Origin: Lagopus muta
Taxonomy: Eukaryota; Chordata; Aves; Galliformes; Phasianidae
Length of the DNA stretch: 64,000 nt
Direction of reading: 5' to 3'
Assembly: GCF_023343835.1 (NCBI RefSeq)
Contig: NC_064472.1
Coordinates: 43,657,799 to 43,721,798 of the forward strand
In this document: positions 25,318-37,332 of the stretch, one piece after another
Layout of the letters: each line of letters begins with the position of its first letter
Position numbering within the stretch: position 1 is the stretch's first letter
Notes under the pieces: model-generated
What the model saw: only the letters and a program-made list of their open reading frames with translations
Database searches by the model: none
Told to the model about the DNA's origin: nothing
Translations under genes and position numbers: made by a program

Positions 25318-25800
25318 GTTAGCTTTTCTCTATCAATCTCTTGCTCATTCACCAATGGTCTTTCTCACGTCCGTGTATCCCAGGTCTTGAGGCCTGAAAG
25401 ACCTTGCTTGTGAAGATTAGTGGGAAGGAGACACTGAATTCCTCAAGTTTGTCTGTGCTTGCTTTCACTGAATCATCCATCTGTTCAATAACAGCCCTGC
25501 ATTTTCCATGTTCAGCCTTTTACCTCTAATTTGCTAGCAGTAGCTTTTCTTATTACTCCTGATATGCAAATCATGCTTTAGCTGAGCTTTGGTTTTCACC
25601 ATCCCTACATACCCAGGCAATGTTTCTACATTTCCCTCTTGTAGTCCCCATTCCTGTTTCCACCTCCTGTGTTTTGTTTTGTTTTTCTATTGGAGTTCAG
25701 CCATGATTCCATTCTTTGCCAGGGTGGTCTCCTTTCTTTTCCTGAGTACTGAGATGACCTGTTCTTGCCCTTAGTTTAGACTTCAAAGACCCTTTCCCTG
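25318..25800 (-). mobile_element. decayed CR1 internal region (likely 5' continuation of the older copy)
   Basis: Faint resemblance to a reversed CR1 internal segment: AAGACCTTGCTTGTGAAGAT, then CTGAATTCCTCAAGTTTG, AACAGCCCTGCATTTTCC and CTAATTTGCTAGCAGTAGC. It is highly diverged and the limits are approximate. Confidence 0.45.
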
Positions 25801-28800
25801 TTGTAAACAATCATAGAGTGAAAAGCTGCTTCTTCTCATACTGTGCATTGAAGGAGATGAGAATAAAATGTCCTCAGCTGTAGAACTAAGGCAGATATCT
25901 TATAGTGCGTCTTTGGCTTGAATAGTAATGAATAATTTGCAATCTTACTCATTTATATGGAGTATTTATAATACCTTGCTGCACAGATTATCTGATTTCT
26001 GCTGACACTACAGGTTTTACATGCTAGAGTGCTAATATGTTCTTCTCTGTCTTCAATCATATTCCTTACTCTGAGAAGCAGAGTTGAAAGTAGTACCTGC
26101 AAGTGTAATTAAAGACCATGCAGACTCATTAAGAGCAAAATGTGTGCTGGTCGGGAAGGTGATCAGGATTGCTCCAGCTGCTTTTATTCTGACATTTTGT
26201 TTACTGTTTAAAAAAGCAAGACTATATTTTGTTGTCTCCACAAAAAATGTAGTGACTAGTGCTTTTGCCACTACTCTGTTCTGTCTCTAGGCCTGATATT
26301 AAGCATAGATTTTCAGATTTTGACCAGTCTAGACCTTTTAATGCTAATGTTTTTGTCACCAGTCTGTATTTGTACAATTCATGACAGAGTAAACTCTAGA
26401 GACTCATTGTGCATACCTGGAGGCATCCTGCTTGTTTCCACGGTGCATACCAGGAGGTGCCTTTGAAGAAACTAGTGAAATCTCCATTTCAATACAATCA
26501 CAGTGCCAGTCTTAAGACCCATTATGGAATAGATCACATATTAAAAATATATTTAAAACAAACAAAAAACAACAACAAACAAACAGGGCATTTGCTAAAC
26601 ACACATTGCAAACCAAAGAGACTGATTTTTCAGACTGCAAGAAACTATTATATATGCAAGTTCCACATGACTGACAAGAATGGAGAGAAAGCTGGAAGGC
26701 AAGAGTCACTGTACAGGTATGTTTGTGGACTACTAAAACAGATGCTTTCCTCCAGACTGAGAGATTAGTTGCTTACTTGGCTTGGCAAAACAGAAGAGTC
26801 AAATCAGACCAGGTACTTTAGGAGACAGCAAGATACTCATCCAATTCTTTGGGCAGAGAGCCAGCTGCCCAGGGTTGGTACCCTCTCAGTCAGGCCTGCT
26901 CCTCCTGCTCTGCTGTGGCTGCTGAGAGTCCATTCCACAGATGGGTGGGACCTTCTTTAGCCAAAATAAATCACATATGCCTTAGCTACTTCTACTGGGG
27001 GACTCTTAAGAATGAGAAGACAAGCAAACTCACTCATGCTTGCCATATCTGTGTTGCTAACTCCTTCCGAGGTCCAAGATAAATTCATGAAAGGCTTAAA
27101 GTGTTACTTGATATTTTAATGTTTTCTTCTTTTGGAATTTAGTCATCCTTGAGCCAGGTTTTCTCCATCTACATCTGTACCAAATCTACCCACTCACATA
27201 AGAGAAGTGAATAAATTATTGTTGCAACCACATAAAAATTGTTTGTGCACTGTCAGCTCTATTGGTGCCTTTCAGGATGAATGTCTCAAGGAGATAAATT
27301 GTATTTTATCATTTTGTTTTTCCCATGGAAAACACAACCAATTTATTGTCGTTGCAAACATCAGTAGATGAAACTACTTTAGAATCATTAGCTCTGACTA
27401 TTGTTGTTGTTAGTCATTTAAAGTAAAGTCAGTGCAAAATCCTACAGTGTTCCATCTTGAAGCAAAAGGCAATTTTAACAATTAGTCTTACTGATACAGC
27501 CTTGTCTTTGTTCTTTGTTCTTTTTTTTAGAAGGATTTCACTCATTACCTTTTCAATAAATTAGTCTATGGATAGAACTGAGCTCTTCCTGCCAAGGCCA
27601 TTAAAATCTCCCTGTGGGAGCACACCGCTTTCTGGAGGCATCTCGGAGCCATGTTTATTCCCAAAGGGCTGCGGGCGCTGTGCTCCCCAGCGCGGACGGT
27701 GGTCCCTGATCGGCCCCAATCCCCGCTGATGGCCGCGCTGCTGCCTGTGCCCAGCAGAGAGGGCCGACACATTCATGTAGCAACAGATCGTTGTTTCTGT
27801 GCCCAGAAAGTACTGTGCACTGTAGTTCCTGGTTCTGTTCTTTCTGCTCTTCCTCTTCCCTTGCTCTTGTTTCCACAAGAGAAAACTAGCAGTCGTTGGA
27901 TGATCTGTGCCTCTCTTGCATGTGTTCAGCTGTTGTAGTGCAGTTTGCAGTGTTTTTTTTGAAGGCTTGTGTGTGTGTGTGATAATTACAAGCAGAATAT
28001 TTGCCATGTCTGACTGGATGCATTCTTTGTTCCATACTCTCAGCTGGATGCTCTCCCTGAAAAATGGAATTCCCTACCCAAACACTACTTAAAACACCAA
28101 AGAAGATGTCACTGTGCATGATCGTCAGTGACTGCAGACAAGTTCTCAAAACTCTTTTTCCTTTTTCAGTAGTCAAATTCATGGATGTATTCTTTCTGCT
28201 TTACCCCATAATTGGGATAGAGAGAACAAACATAATACGCAGGGCAACTGAGGCTCCGGTAGCAGATCTCAGAGCTGTCAATGCAAAGGATTTGTAGCTT
28301 ATTTCTTTCTCCTTTTCTTTGTCTCTGTTTTTGCAGGCCTGAAATCCCCAATGTATTGGTTTTCAGCCCCTGTGCCAGAGATCAGGACATGCGGCATGTT
28401 CACACACACACCCTGCAGCACACACAGGCATGTGTGGTTAATTTACTGTCATGTTGCAATGTTATTTTGTGCAATTCAAGACTTTGTGAGGTGCTGCAGG
28501 CAGGAAGTGGCATCAGAAAGCTTCAGATAAATAATTGCCCTTCTTAAGAGTAGTCTCATTTCTTCTGTTTATGAAATAGCTGTTGAATATAAATGATTGT
28601 TAAACAGAAAAGAAAAAGATGGGTCCTAACCCAGACCAGAAGATAGAGAAATGGATCAGCATACTTCCTCAACAATAATGGAAATGAGAGCTAGCAAGCA
28701 TTTGGGAAAGAAGAACGGTTTCCTTAATACTGCATTAGAAGATCCCACTCTTTGCCAAGGGAAAGATCTGTGATTTGTCTGAGTAACTCAAGTGACCGCT

Positions 28801-29005
28801 CACAGATGCTAGAGTGCTCCAGGAGATCCAGTTTTGTGCAGAGAAGGGGCCAAGCACAACATCTGGGACGTAGATCTTAGGATGCTAAATTCAAGCATTA
28901 TTATCTGATAACTTTTATATCTGCTGGCCATCTTCAATCACGGTGAATGGAAGGCTGTAAATCCCAATGACTGATGTCTTTTAATGATGCCTTAATAATG
29001 TGAGG
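25801..29005. other. AT-rich non-coding DNA with a GC-rich patch
   Basis: No exons recognised. A short GC- and CpG-rich patch (27630-27775) interrupts AT-rich sequence. A (TG)n run lies near 27967-27981. Confidence 0.5.
27630..27775. promoter_or_regulatory. isolated GC-rich patch, possible promoter or exon
   Basis: About 140 bp with several CpGs (GCGGGCGC, GCGCGGACGG, GGCCGCGC) lies about 4 kb upstream of the SLC49A3 CpG island. A plus-strand ATG at 27651 opens a 95-codon frame starting MFIPKGLRALCSPAR, and the minus strand is also open. No domain is recognisable. It could be a small CpG promoter, a lncRNA exon or a retroposed piece. Confidence 0.25.
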
Positions 29006-29009
29006 TCTT

Positions 29010-29735
29010 GCAGGGAGGTGTAGATAGCTTGGGGCACTGGACAATCAGCAGTGGCATGAAGTTCAGCAAAGGAAAGTGTTGCATTCTGCATGTGGGACAG
29101 AACAGTGCCGAACACAGGCACAGGTGGGGACAAGTGACTGGAGAGCAGCTCAGCAGGACGGCACGTGGGAGTGCTGGTGACAGCAGCTCAGCACGAGACA
29201 GAGCTGTATCTGGGCAGCCAAGGGGCAAACTGTATGTTGGGGTACATCAAACAGCACAGCTGGCTGATCGAAAGAGATGATTCTCCTGATACGGGCTTAA
29301 CAATATAAAATATAAAAAGGATTTAGGTCCTTGAAAACACGCAGAGGCAGGCAGCAAAGCTAGGGGCTGAAGGAATTCTGTGAGGAATGCTGGGGGCATT
29401 GGGTTGCCCGGCCTGGAGAAGAGGAGGCCGAGGGCTGACCTCACTGCTCACTTCAGCGCAATAAGGGGGGGGTGCTGGACTCTGCTGCTGGGAGCTGATG
29501 TCAGAATGGAAATGGCACAGAGCAGTGCCAGGCTCAGATGGGACATTAAGAAACGTTTACTGTGAGGGTGGTTAAACACTGAAATAGGCTTCCAAGGGAA
29601 GTGGTTCAAACTCCATGGCTTTCAGTATTCAAGAACTGTTTGGATAATGATCGCTTCAGCTTTTGGTTAGCCCTGAAGTGGTCAAGCAGTTGGACTTCAT
29701 ATCTCTGTTGGTCCTTTACAAATGAACTATTCTAT
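29010..29735 (+). mobile_element. CR1 LINE, 3' half, decayed
   Basis: Plus-strand CR1. The reverse-transcriptase C-terminal piece MKFSKGKCCILHVGQ is readable at the start, followed by CTGGAGAAGAGGAGGCCG, a pol C-terminal region with many indels, and a worn 3' tail. It is more diverged than the other copies. Confidence 0.7.
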
Positions 29736-32700
29736 TCCATTCTGCTATAAATTTTGTAAAACTTGGCACCTGGGAAGACAGACGAGACATTACCTGCGCA
29801 AAGGACAGGTAATGGGAGCTCAGGTATTGTCTCTTTTGGCAACTCCTTAGAAGCTCCAGGATAGGGATGGACTGGGCAGTTGGCATCTTAGCTCCTTTTT
29901 CAAGCTCAGCACAGCCCACGCTGCCTCCAGACTCCCCATCCACTCAGTCAGAATGAGGTGGCTCATGCAGGGTACCCTGGATATTACAGCAAGTCCAAGA
30001 GAAGAGACTAATGGGGCTGAGTGGGTGCTGGACAGAAACCTATGGGAGCTACAGGTTCTGTAAAAAGAACAATTTCTCAGTACTTCTACTACAGCAGACC
30101 AGAAAGTAAAATCCAGATGGTTAATGTCTATTTTCTTATTGCATTTTTCAGTTTTAATAATTCTTGGGTCTTGGGTCTTGTACCGGATCACAAAGTTGCT
30201 CACAAGATGTGTGGGAAATAGTTTAGGTCTCACTTTAAATCTTTTAGACTGGGATTGTATTTCACAAAGTACCTTTTTTTTTTTTTTTAATTCTCATGCT
30301 GTACTATGCACTTGCTTCCCACCTTGGACAAAAAGTCAGTTCTCACTTCAATGCTTAATTGTTTTTAATGCATAATTCTGAAGGCAGGATGATTTTATAG
30401 AGATCTTCAGTTGTTATTCCTTTTGCACTCCTGCAGAGTCACCGGTTACTCTTGATCCTGTAGAGCTAATCTCACATCAGAACCATGCAGCAGTTGACAT
30501 GTTTTCTATTCCTTGCTGTCGAAGATGCTAGCATAGATGTTTTTAATACTACAAGTTTTTAAAATCAGAGTGGCTACAGATAATTCTGAATACTCCTTCG
30601 GAGTAATAAGGGTCTGTATAAATTATTACTCTTTTTTTACATCCTGTGGCTTAATGATAGGAAAAGGGAATCATCATCTGACTTTGCCTGATAGAGCATA
30701 CACATTGCAAACATTCTAAGTGATAGACCTGAAACTATTTTTTATTCCAGCAGAAATCTAACTCATTCAGATTTAAGTGTTATTCTGGCCTTTACAGTTG
30801 CTGAGGAGGTATGTTATACTGTTACGTAGGAACATCTTACAGGATTTTTCATAAAATGATCATGGGATAAAATTCAAAGGATGCAGGCTGGTAAAGATTA
30901 TTCATGCAGAATTGATTGCTTGTAAAACAAATGTAAATTGCGATAGCAAAGCCAGTGCATCCAATCATTCAGGCTGATGTTGCAATATATGGTGCTGACT
31001 CTACTCATACAAAGAAAGAACTAGACAAAAACCATACAGTAAAATTGTATTGTATGAATGCTTTAAAATCCAGCCGTGTATTTGTACATGGAGCAAGCCA
31101 TCAACTGCATTTTTAGGTAGACTCTCTTGCTGACTGAAAGGTTGCCACTAAAACCCATGTTTTTAATGTAAATGGATGAGTGCATGCACCCATTTCTTAA
31201 GAGCTAGGTTGCTTATTTTTCACCAGTACATTCAGGAATGAGTAAAGGATCGTGCCCTTATCTTTATTGAATCTGAAGTGCCATGAATCACAATAGGAGC
31301 TCCTGCTGCCTCCTGAGCCACCAGGCTGCTACTGTGGAAGAGGAGGCTGGCTGCTAACAGTAAATCAAGCTGCTCTCCAGAGCTTTTTCTCCAGAGCCAG
31401 CCAGTATCAGTTCCATAATATAACTGTTTGCTCTGTTGAGTTGCTGAACAGTTGGCATGAGATAAGGAATTTAGTTAATCAAGATCAGCTTTCAGTTCAG
31501 CACTGAAATCTAGAAGGAGGGTCAAAAAAATCAAGTGTGAGAAGGCTGTATCTTAAAACGTACTTTCCCTCCAATTAGCTCCTTTTTCACTTGTCACCAG
31601 TTATGACAGAGTTCATATCTATAGCGATGTACAAAATACTGATTTCTACCAGTGGTCCATGGTCTCACTGGATCCTGCACATCACCATGGTGTGTTCATA
31701 AGCTTTCCCTGTAGTCCCCTGCTTTATGCTAATCACTTCTGACACTGGAGAAGTTTGTAAATCCTGGGGCTGAGATTAAGACCCCTTAGCTTTCATTACA
31801 TGTTTTCTAACACAAATAGGCCTTGAACCCTGCTATAACTGCTGCAATCTGCATGTGTGACAGCAAAGGCTGTCAAATAATAAGGTTCCCCTCTACATTT
31901 CAAACATCTTTGAAAAAGCAGAAAGTACTGTTTCTCTCTTTCCAACTTAGCTATACAATCTTTCACTCACAATTTTGTTTTCCAAAGAGGAGCTATCATA
32001 CACAGGATTTGCTGATATCATTCTTAAAATCAAAGACATTCATATGTTCAGACTTAGCTAATTTTCTTGTTTGGTTTGCCTATCATGTAGCAGAGTTGGC
32101 AGCCTGAAAAGCAGTAGTACAAAGTCCATTTTACTTTTCTACCTTTAAATTCAACATATATGGTCACACAGATAAAAGACTTCATAGCTAAACAACCACT
32201 GAAGCTCTTATAGAGCTTTTCAAATACATATTTAGGACAAAGTTCATGCTCTTTTCTTTTATCTAGGTCTAATTTGACAAACTAGAATGACAGGATGTTA
32301 GCTAGTTAGGAAAACACAAAACTAGGTGGAATAATATCACTAAACAGCAAAAGTGTTTGATAACGTTCAGTGCCTAATCCAGAGTAATTATTTTGGAGTT
32401 AGTAATGAACAAACAAATGGAAGTACATATTGTGATGCAGTGTAGCTGCAGGTAAGCCAACAAATACCACAATTTAACTAATTTCACTAATAAGACACAG
32501 AAATATATGCCACACATAGTGAAGGGGAACTAACAGGTTAAAATACATTTGAATGTAACTGTGTGGATTTTTTTGATAGTTCCAGTGTGTAAAGAAACAC
32601 TAATATATTTGTTGTATGTTGCTGATATGTCCCAGACCTTAAAAAGTCTGGAAAACATACTTGGTTGAATCTGCCCAGCCCCCAGAATAAAAATACCTTA

Positions 32701-34360
32701 TACAGTTCTAATGGGAAGCTGCCCGCCTCTTGCTTGAAGCATCTTCTGTCGCTCTGTACTGACACTGGAAGTCAAGGTGTCTAAGAGCAGCCTGCTGCAG
32801 GGTTGCTGCTTCAGAAGTGGGGAAAATAGCTTCCCAAATCTGATGCTACCATCACTCTGCAGGACATGTTTGCATTAAAAACCAAGGGCCAAGGCACAGT
32901 TCAAAGCAGTAACTCTTTTTGTACAAGAAAGTACCTATCTCCACCCAGTCATTTTAAAAATAGCTTTTAGTAAAGTAATTTACAGGCCTGGCAGGAGAGC
33001 AAGCAGAAAGTGTAAATGGAAAAAATGGCTGTTAGGAAGTTCTGCGTCCTGGACAAACTGGGAAAAGAGCAACTTGCAGACAAAAGCGCATTTAGAATGA
33101 AAATTTGTTACATAAAATGCTCTTTCAAGTGATGCAACAGTAATACAATGGGAGTCAGCTTTTGGCCCATTTGTCTGACCTAGGTATTCACCAAAATGCC
33201 TGCTCTGCCTTGTTTTTTTCTTTTTTTTTTTTTTTTTTTTTTCAGGGTTACCCCATTACTAAGTAACTTGTTCAAAAGAAATTAGATGTGAAGTTTATCA
33301 TTGCTTCCTGATCTTTCAAGCTTTTAGGATTCCCTCAGTTAGTATCAAAGTTTTTTTTCCCGAAGACTGGCCTGGCCATTCTGTGATTATGTGATTCTGT
33401 GAAATTCACCGCTGCATTTTTTGGAGAGGTCTTATTAGTGAAAGATTAACATTCACATGCAGATGCACTCATTCAGTGCCATGAGAAGCAGATCTCATCG
33501 CAGAGAGACCTGGACTGCAGTAGGGAGGGACTGGAAATCCCAGTCCCTGCTCATGACACAATTTCTGCACTGCCCTGAATGTTTTCCCCCATGGGTCTTT
33601 ATAATCAGATTTGTGCTTAACATAAAGCTTGACTTAGAGGTGAGCTGGAAATATTGTTGCCCTATGCACATCTTTAAAACACAGTGTTCAGAAATTTCAC
33701 ATCTTCCTTCCATTTAATCTGATTCACAGCTGAATTATGTTTGTTCAATTTATGTGCAGCAAGAATGACTTATTAGGCCTTATTAGGACTTATTAGTTTT
33801 GGGGGCTTTTTTTAAGCATCCTTTTGAACAATGTCTGTATAGATGGCAGAATAACAACAAGATGTCTCTGTTACAAAAATGTTAAAGACAAAATAAATTA
33901 CATCAGACATGTTCAGATTATTTCTGTATATGGTTTGTAAAATGGCTCCATGAAATAACTTCAGAGCAGGAATGTATTTTTTTCATATGAACAGTGTCCT
34001 AAAAGATTCCAGAAATGAACTGAGACTTGCTTCACCTTCTTCTGAGCTAAGCTGAATGGTCTACCTCTGTTGTGCAGCCTGTTTTTCCTGCTGGTAGTTC
34101 CACTGGTGGTTTGCTGTGGGTGGGAATGGGAGGATATTTTGAGTGAGAAAACATCGTTACAAAAGGCAAGTTAGGGCGCCCAGAGGCTGTGCTGTTCGGG
34201 AGGGTTTCTCATGTTGATCACGCTGGCTGCACTGATGCTTCCTGTCCACACTTTGCCACAGCCCTGGCAGGACAGCAAAGCTGAAGGCCTGGCATCTCAC
34301 TGCTAGCAGGCTTTTATTTTTGCTGCTTGGCCAACGCATCCCATGTACTAACTGACTACA
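29736..34360. other. AT-rich gene-poor DNA
   Basis: No gene or complete repeat recognised. There are poly(T) tracts at 30273-30288 and 33221-33242. The short TTCTGTGATTATGTGATTCT near 33379 is a possible worn CR1 tail. Confidence 0.5.
33212..33242. repeat. T-rich homopolymer
   Basis: About 30 T with one interrupting C, followed directly by CAGG. Confidence 0.9.
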
Positions 34361-34367
34361 GTTATTT

Positions 34368-34556
34368 TCATAGAACTAGGGAATAACAGAATATCCTGAG
34401 TTGGAAGGGACCCATGAGTATCATTGAATCCAGCTCCTGGCCCCACACAGCATCTCAAAATCCAAACCCTATATCTGAGAGTCCCCTCAGCTCTTCTGCT
34501 CTGCACTGAGCACACCGAAGGACCACAGCTGCCCCTCACACATCTTGCCCTCTGGT
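34368..34556 (-). mobile_element. CR1 LINE 3' fragment
   Basis: Reversed CR1 3' end of the subfamily whose tail reads ACAGAATATCCTGAGTTGG then AAGGGACCCATGAGTATC, followed by CCTGGCCCCACACAGCA. Confidence 0.85.
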
Positions 34557-34924
34557 TCCTAGCAGTGAGGAAAACAGCCTTCTATTGAGCTACACCACAT
34601 GAAAAGGCAGCACTAACTTGGTTTAGATTCTTGGATCCAACTGAATTTTGAAGAAAGTTTAATCCAGAATACATACACGTGGGATTGATTCCTTGGTGCT
34701 TTTTACAAGCTTCAGCATTGGTTCTGCTGCATTATGTTCATTGGAGCTGTGTTAAACCTTCATGAAGAAAAGCATATGCATGTTTTTCCTCCTGGCTGTC
34801 CATTTTCTCCTCTGCTGTAGAGCTGTCACCACAGTGAATGACACAAAGCTCTCCTCAGACATCAGAGTGACTGGAAGAAAGCGCTTTATAGACTGGCTTC
34901 CCAGTCAGATTTTCATTCAGATGA

Positions 34925-35170
34925 TAAAACCCTTCACACATCATCCCCTTCAGACCCTTCACCATCTTTGTAGCCCTCTTCTGGACACTCTCTAATAGTT
35001 TGATATTCTTTTTGTGCTGTGAATCCCAAAACTGCACTCGTAGTGAGGCTGCACACTTTTTATTGAAGCCAGGTTTATTGATGCCAGCTGAAGGCTTCAT
35101 CTGTACAGCGCGTTTACTACTATATACAATGTCAGTAGGCAGCATGTTCCTCAATAACAGCCTTTTCAGC
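34925..35170 (-). mobile_element. CR1 LINE internal fragment
   Basis: Reversed CR1 pol segment: CACCATCTTTGTAGCCCTC, TTCTGGACACTCTCTAATAG and GTGAATCCCAAAACTGC. No 3' tail is attached, so it is an internal relic. Confidence 0.65.
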
Positions 35171-37332
35171 ACCAGGCATTTCTTGTCTTCTTTCATGACA
35201 GTGTAAAACTACCCTTATCTCCAGCACAAGCTCCCTCAGAAGCAGTCAGTGTCACCTGACAGCCATTTCTATCCCATCTCACAAGGCCTATGTTTCCTAG
35301 TCTATTAAGTATTCAGTCTTGAACCACCAAAAGCAAGACAGAAAACTCACAGTGGCTTAGCTTCAGTGGAGCAGTTCTGCCGTGCCCCTGGTACAGCACT
35401 ATGTGCCTCACCATTTTCATTTTCTCTTCAACTTTCTTTGTGCAAGCTCCTAGTGAGTGGCTTCAGACTGGCAGGAGAAGCCCTCTGCTGGGATCTCATT
35501 AGGTCTGGTGTAGGGCAGCAGTAGGAGGATGGAGGAGAGTCCTCTCAGCCCAGCTGGGTCCTGCTGGCTGGCAGGAAGACTGCCTCACCTCAGAGTATTG
35601 TTGACAGCAGCTCAAGATGTGAAGGTGGACTGGAATTAACTGCTGTGAGGGCTTATATTAGCCACAGTCTGCAAACTGCCCACATTTTACAAGCCCTTAG
35701 TGATTCCCAGGCCAGTGTTAAATGATTGCAAACAGCAAATGTAGTCGGTCTCTTAACTCCCTGACATGAGGAAGCTGACGCTGTAGCTTATGAACAATAA
35801 GCTCTTGTTAATCAAATGACTGGTCCTGTGTCCTCCTCCTCCAGGGCTATTTGCAAAAATTTCCTATCTGAAATAATTGTGGTAGAGTTGAATTTAACAT
35901 ACAGGATTTAGTTGGCTAAAGTGGGTAGTTTCAGTTCTTCAAATTTAAATCTTACTTGAACTGATAAAACACAATTGTAGTTGATATCTTTGAAGACTCC
36001 AAATCCAGTATCTTATTTGGAGAGCCTAAAATAAACTGTGTTTTTGAGAGAAAAGTTTTAAAGTTTTTAAAAGTTTTAGGGACTTTTTAGTCCTGAAAAT
36101 AATTTGTTTGAAAGGAAATTGACAGCTCTTAGAGTATTGTACATATACATGTTTCTCTGCGTTCTTTCTAAAACGTATTTACGAAAATGTGAACTGAAAG
36201 ACTGGGTTAGCAATGTTTAAGGATTTGGATGGTGTGTGTAGGCATCCCAAGGTGGCAGTGTTAGGCAGCCTTTCAGTTTTTTCTGTTGGACAACGAAACC
36301 TTCTGTCCTGGGCAGACAGGCAGCAGAACAGCATTCATTTTATTATGCAAGACTCTGGATCCTTCTTGTACTCAGCAGCATCTGCCAGTAATGAAGAACA
36401 AAATGAATTAGTGCAATTATTTTAGGGATCTTGTGGTACAAAATAGATGACACAAGCTTAAACCTGCAGAAACACTGACAATGAATTGCATTACTCATAT
36501 TCTCAGTGGTCACTTTTTTCCCTGTTAAGGGGCCAAGGAAAATCAAATTGACCTTTAGGTAAGAGGCAGCAGAAAGGAACACATTACTCCAGCATCCCTT
36601 AAGGATAATTATAAACTGCCTTCCCCTGCAGGGCTGGTGCAGTGTTGAAGAACTGTTGTGTCACTCCTAATTTTCTGTCTCCTTATGGCAAAATCCATAG
36701 CATCCCAATTTCTGACCCAAAAATTCCTTTTTTAAATGCAGAGAAGAACCAATGCCACTATTCTGAATAGGTTCAGTAGCCTTAGTTGCCTGAATGTGTT
36801 TCTGTGCCACCTCTTTCTTATGCTAGTGATTTTTTCCCTTGCATTAGCACCATTGCGCCCAGCCACATCTGGGGTTCTACATCCACTTTGAGCTTCCCAG
36901 AGCAGGAAAGATGTTGGCTCCATAGAAGAATGTGACAGATGTGACAGAAATGATGAGTAGGGTGCTGTAACACTGCATACAAAATGAGCTCAGCATTCTT
37001 GAGGTGGGAAAACAGTAAGGATGGAGCCAGAGATGCACAGGGACAGCATCAAAGGCACTGACCAAAAGCCAGAGGAGTCTCTTCCTTCATAGGAGGATAT
37101 CTGACCTAGGAAAAAGGAACCCTTAGGGATTCTCACCTTGGAGGAGATAAGGGAAAAAGATTACTTATTGCAAGGCACTTGAGAAAATCACACTGGCCTC
37201 AGGTCTACCAAGTAAAATTGTATATTCATTCTTTTTCAAACTAGTCTGTCCAGATTTATCCTGTTTTCGAAAGTCAGGAAGAGACACTTAATGTGTTATG
37301 TTTAATCCAGTTGGTGGTCAGGCACCAGTGAT
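35171..37332. other. AT-rich gene-poor DNA
   Basis: Nothing recognised on either strand. Confidence 0.5.
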
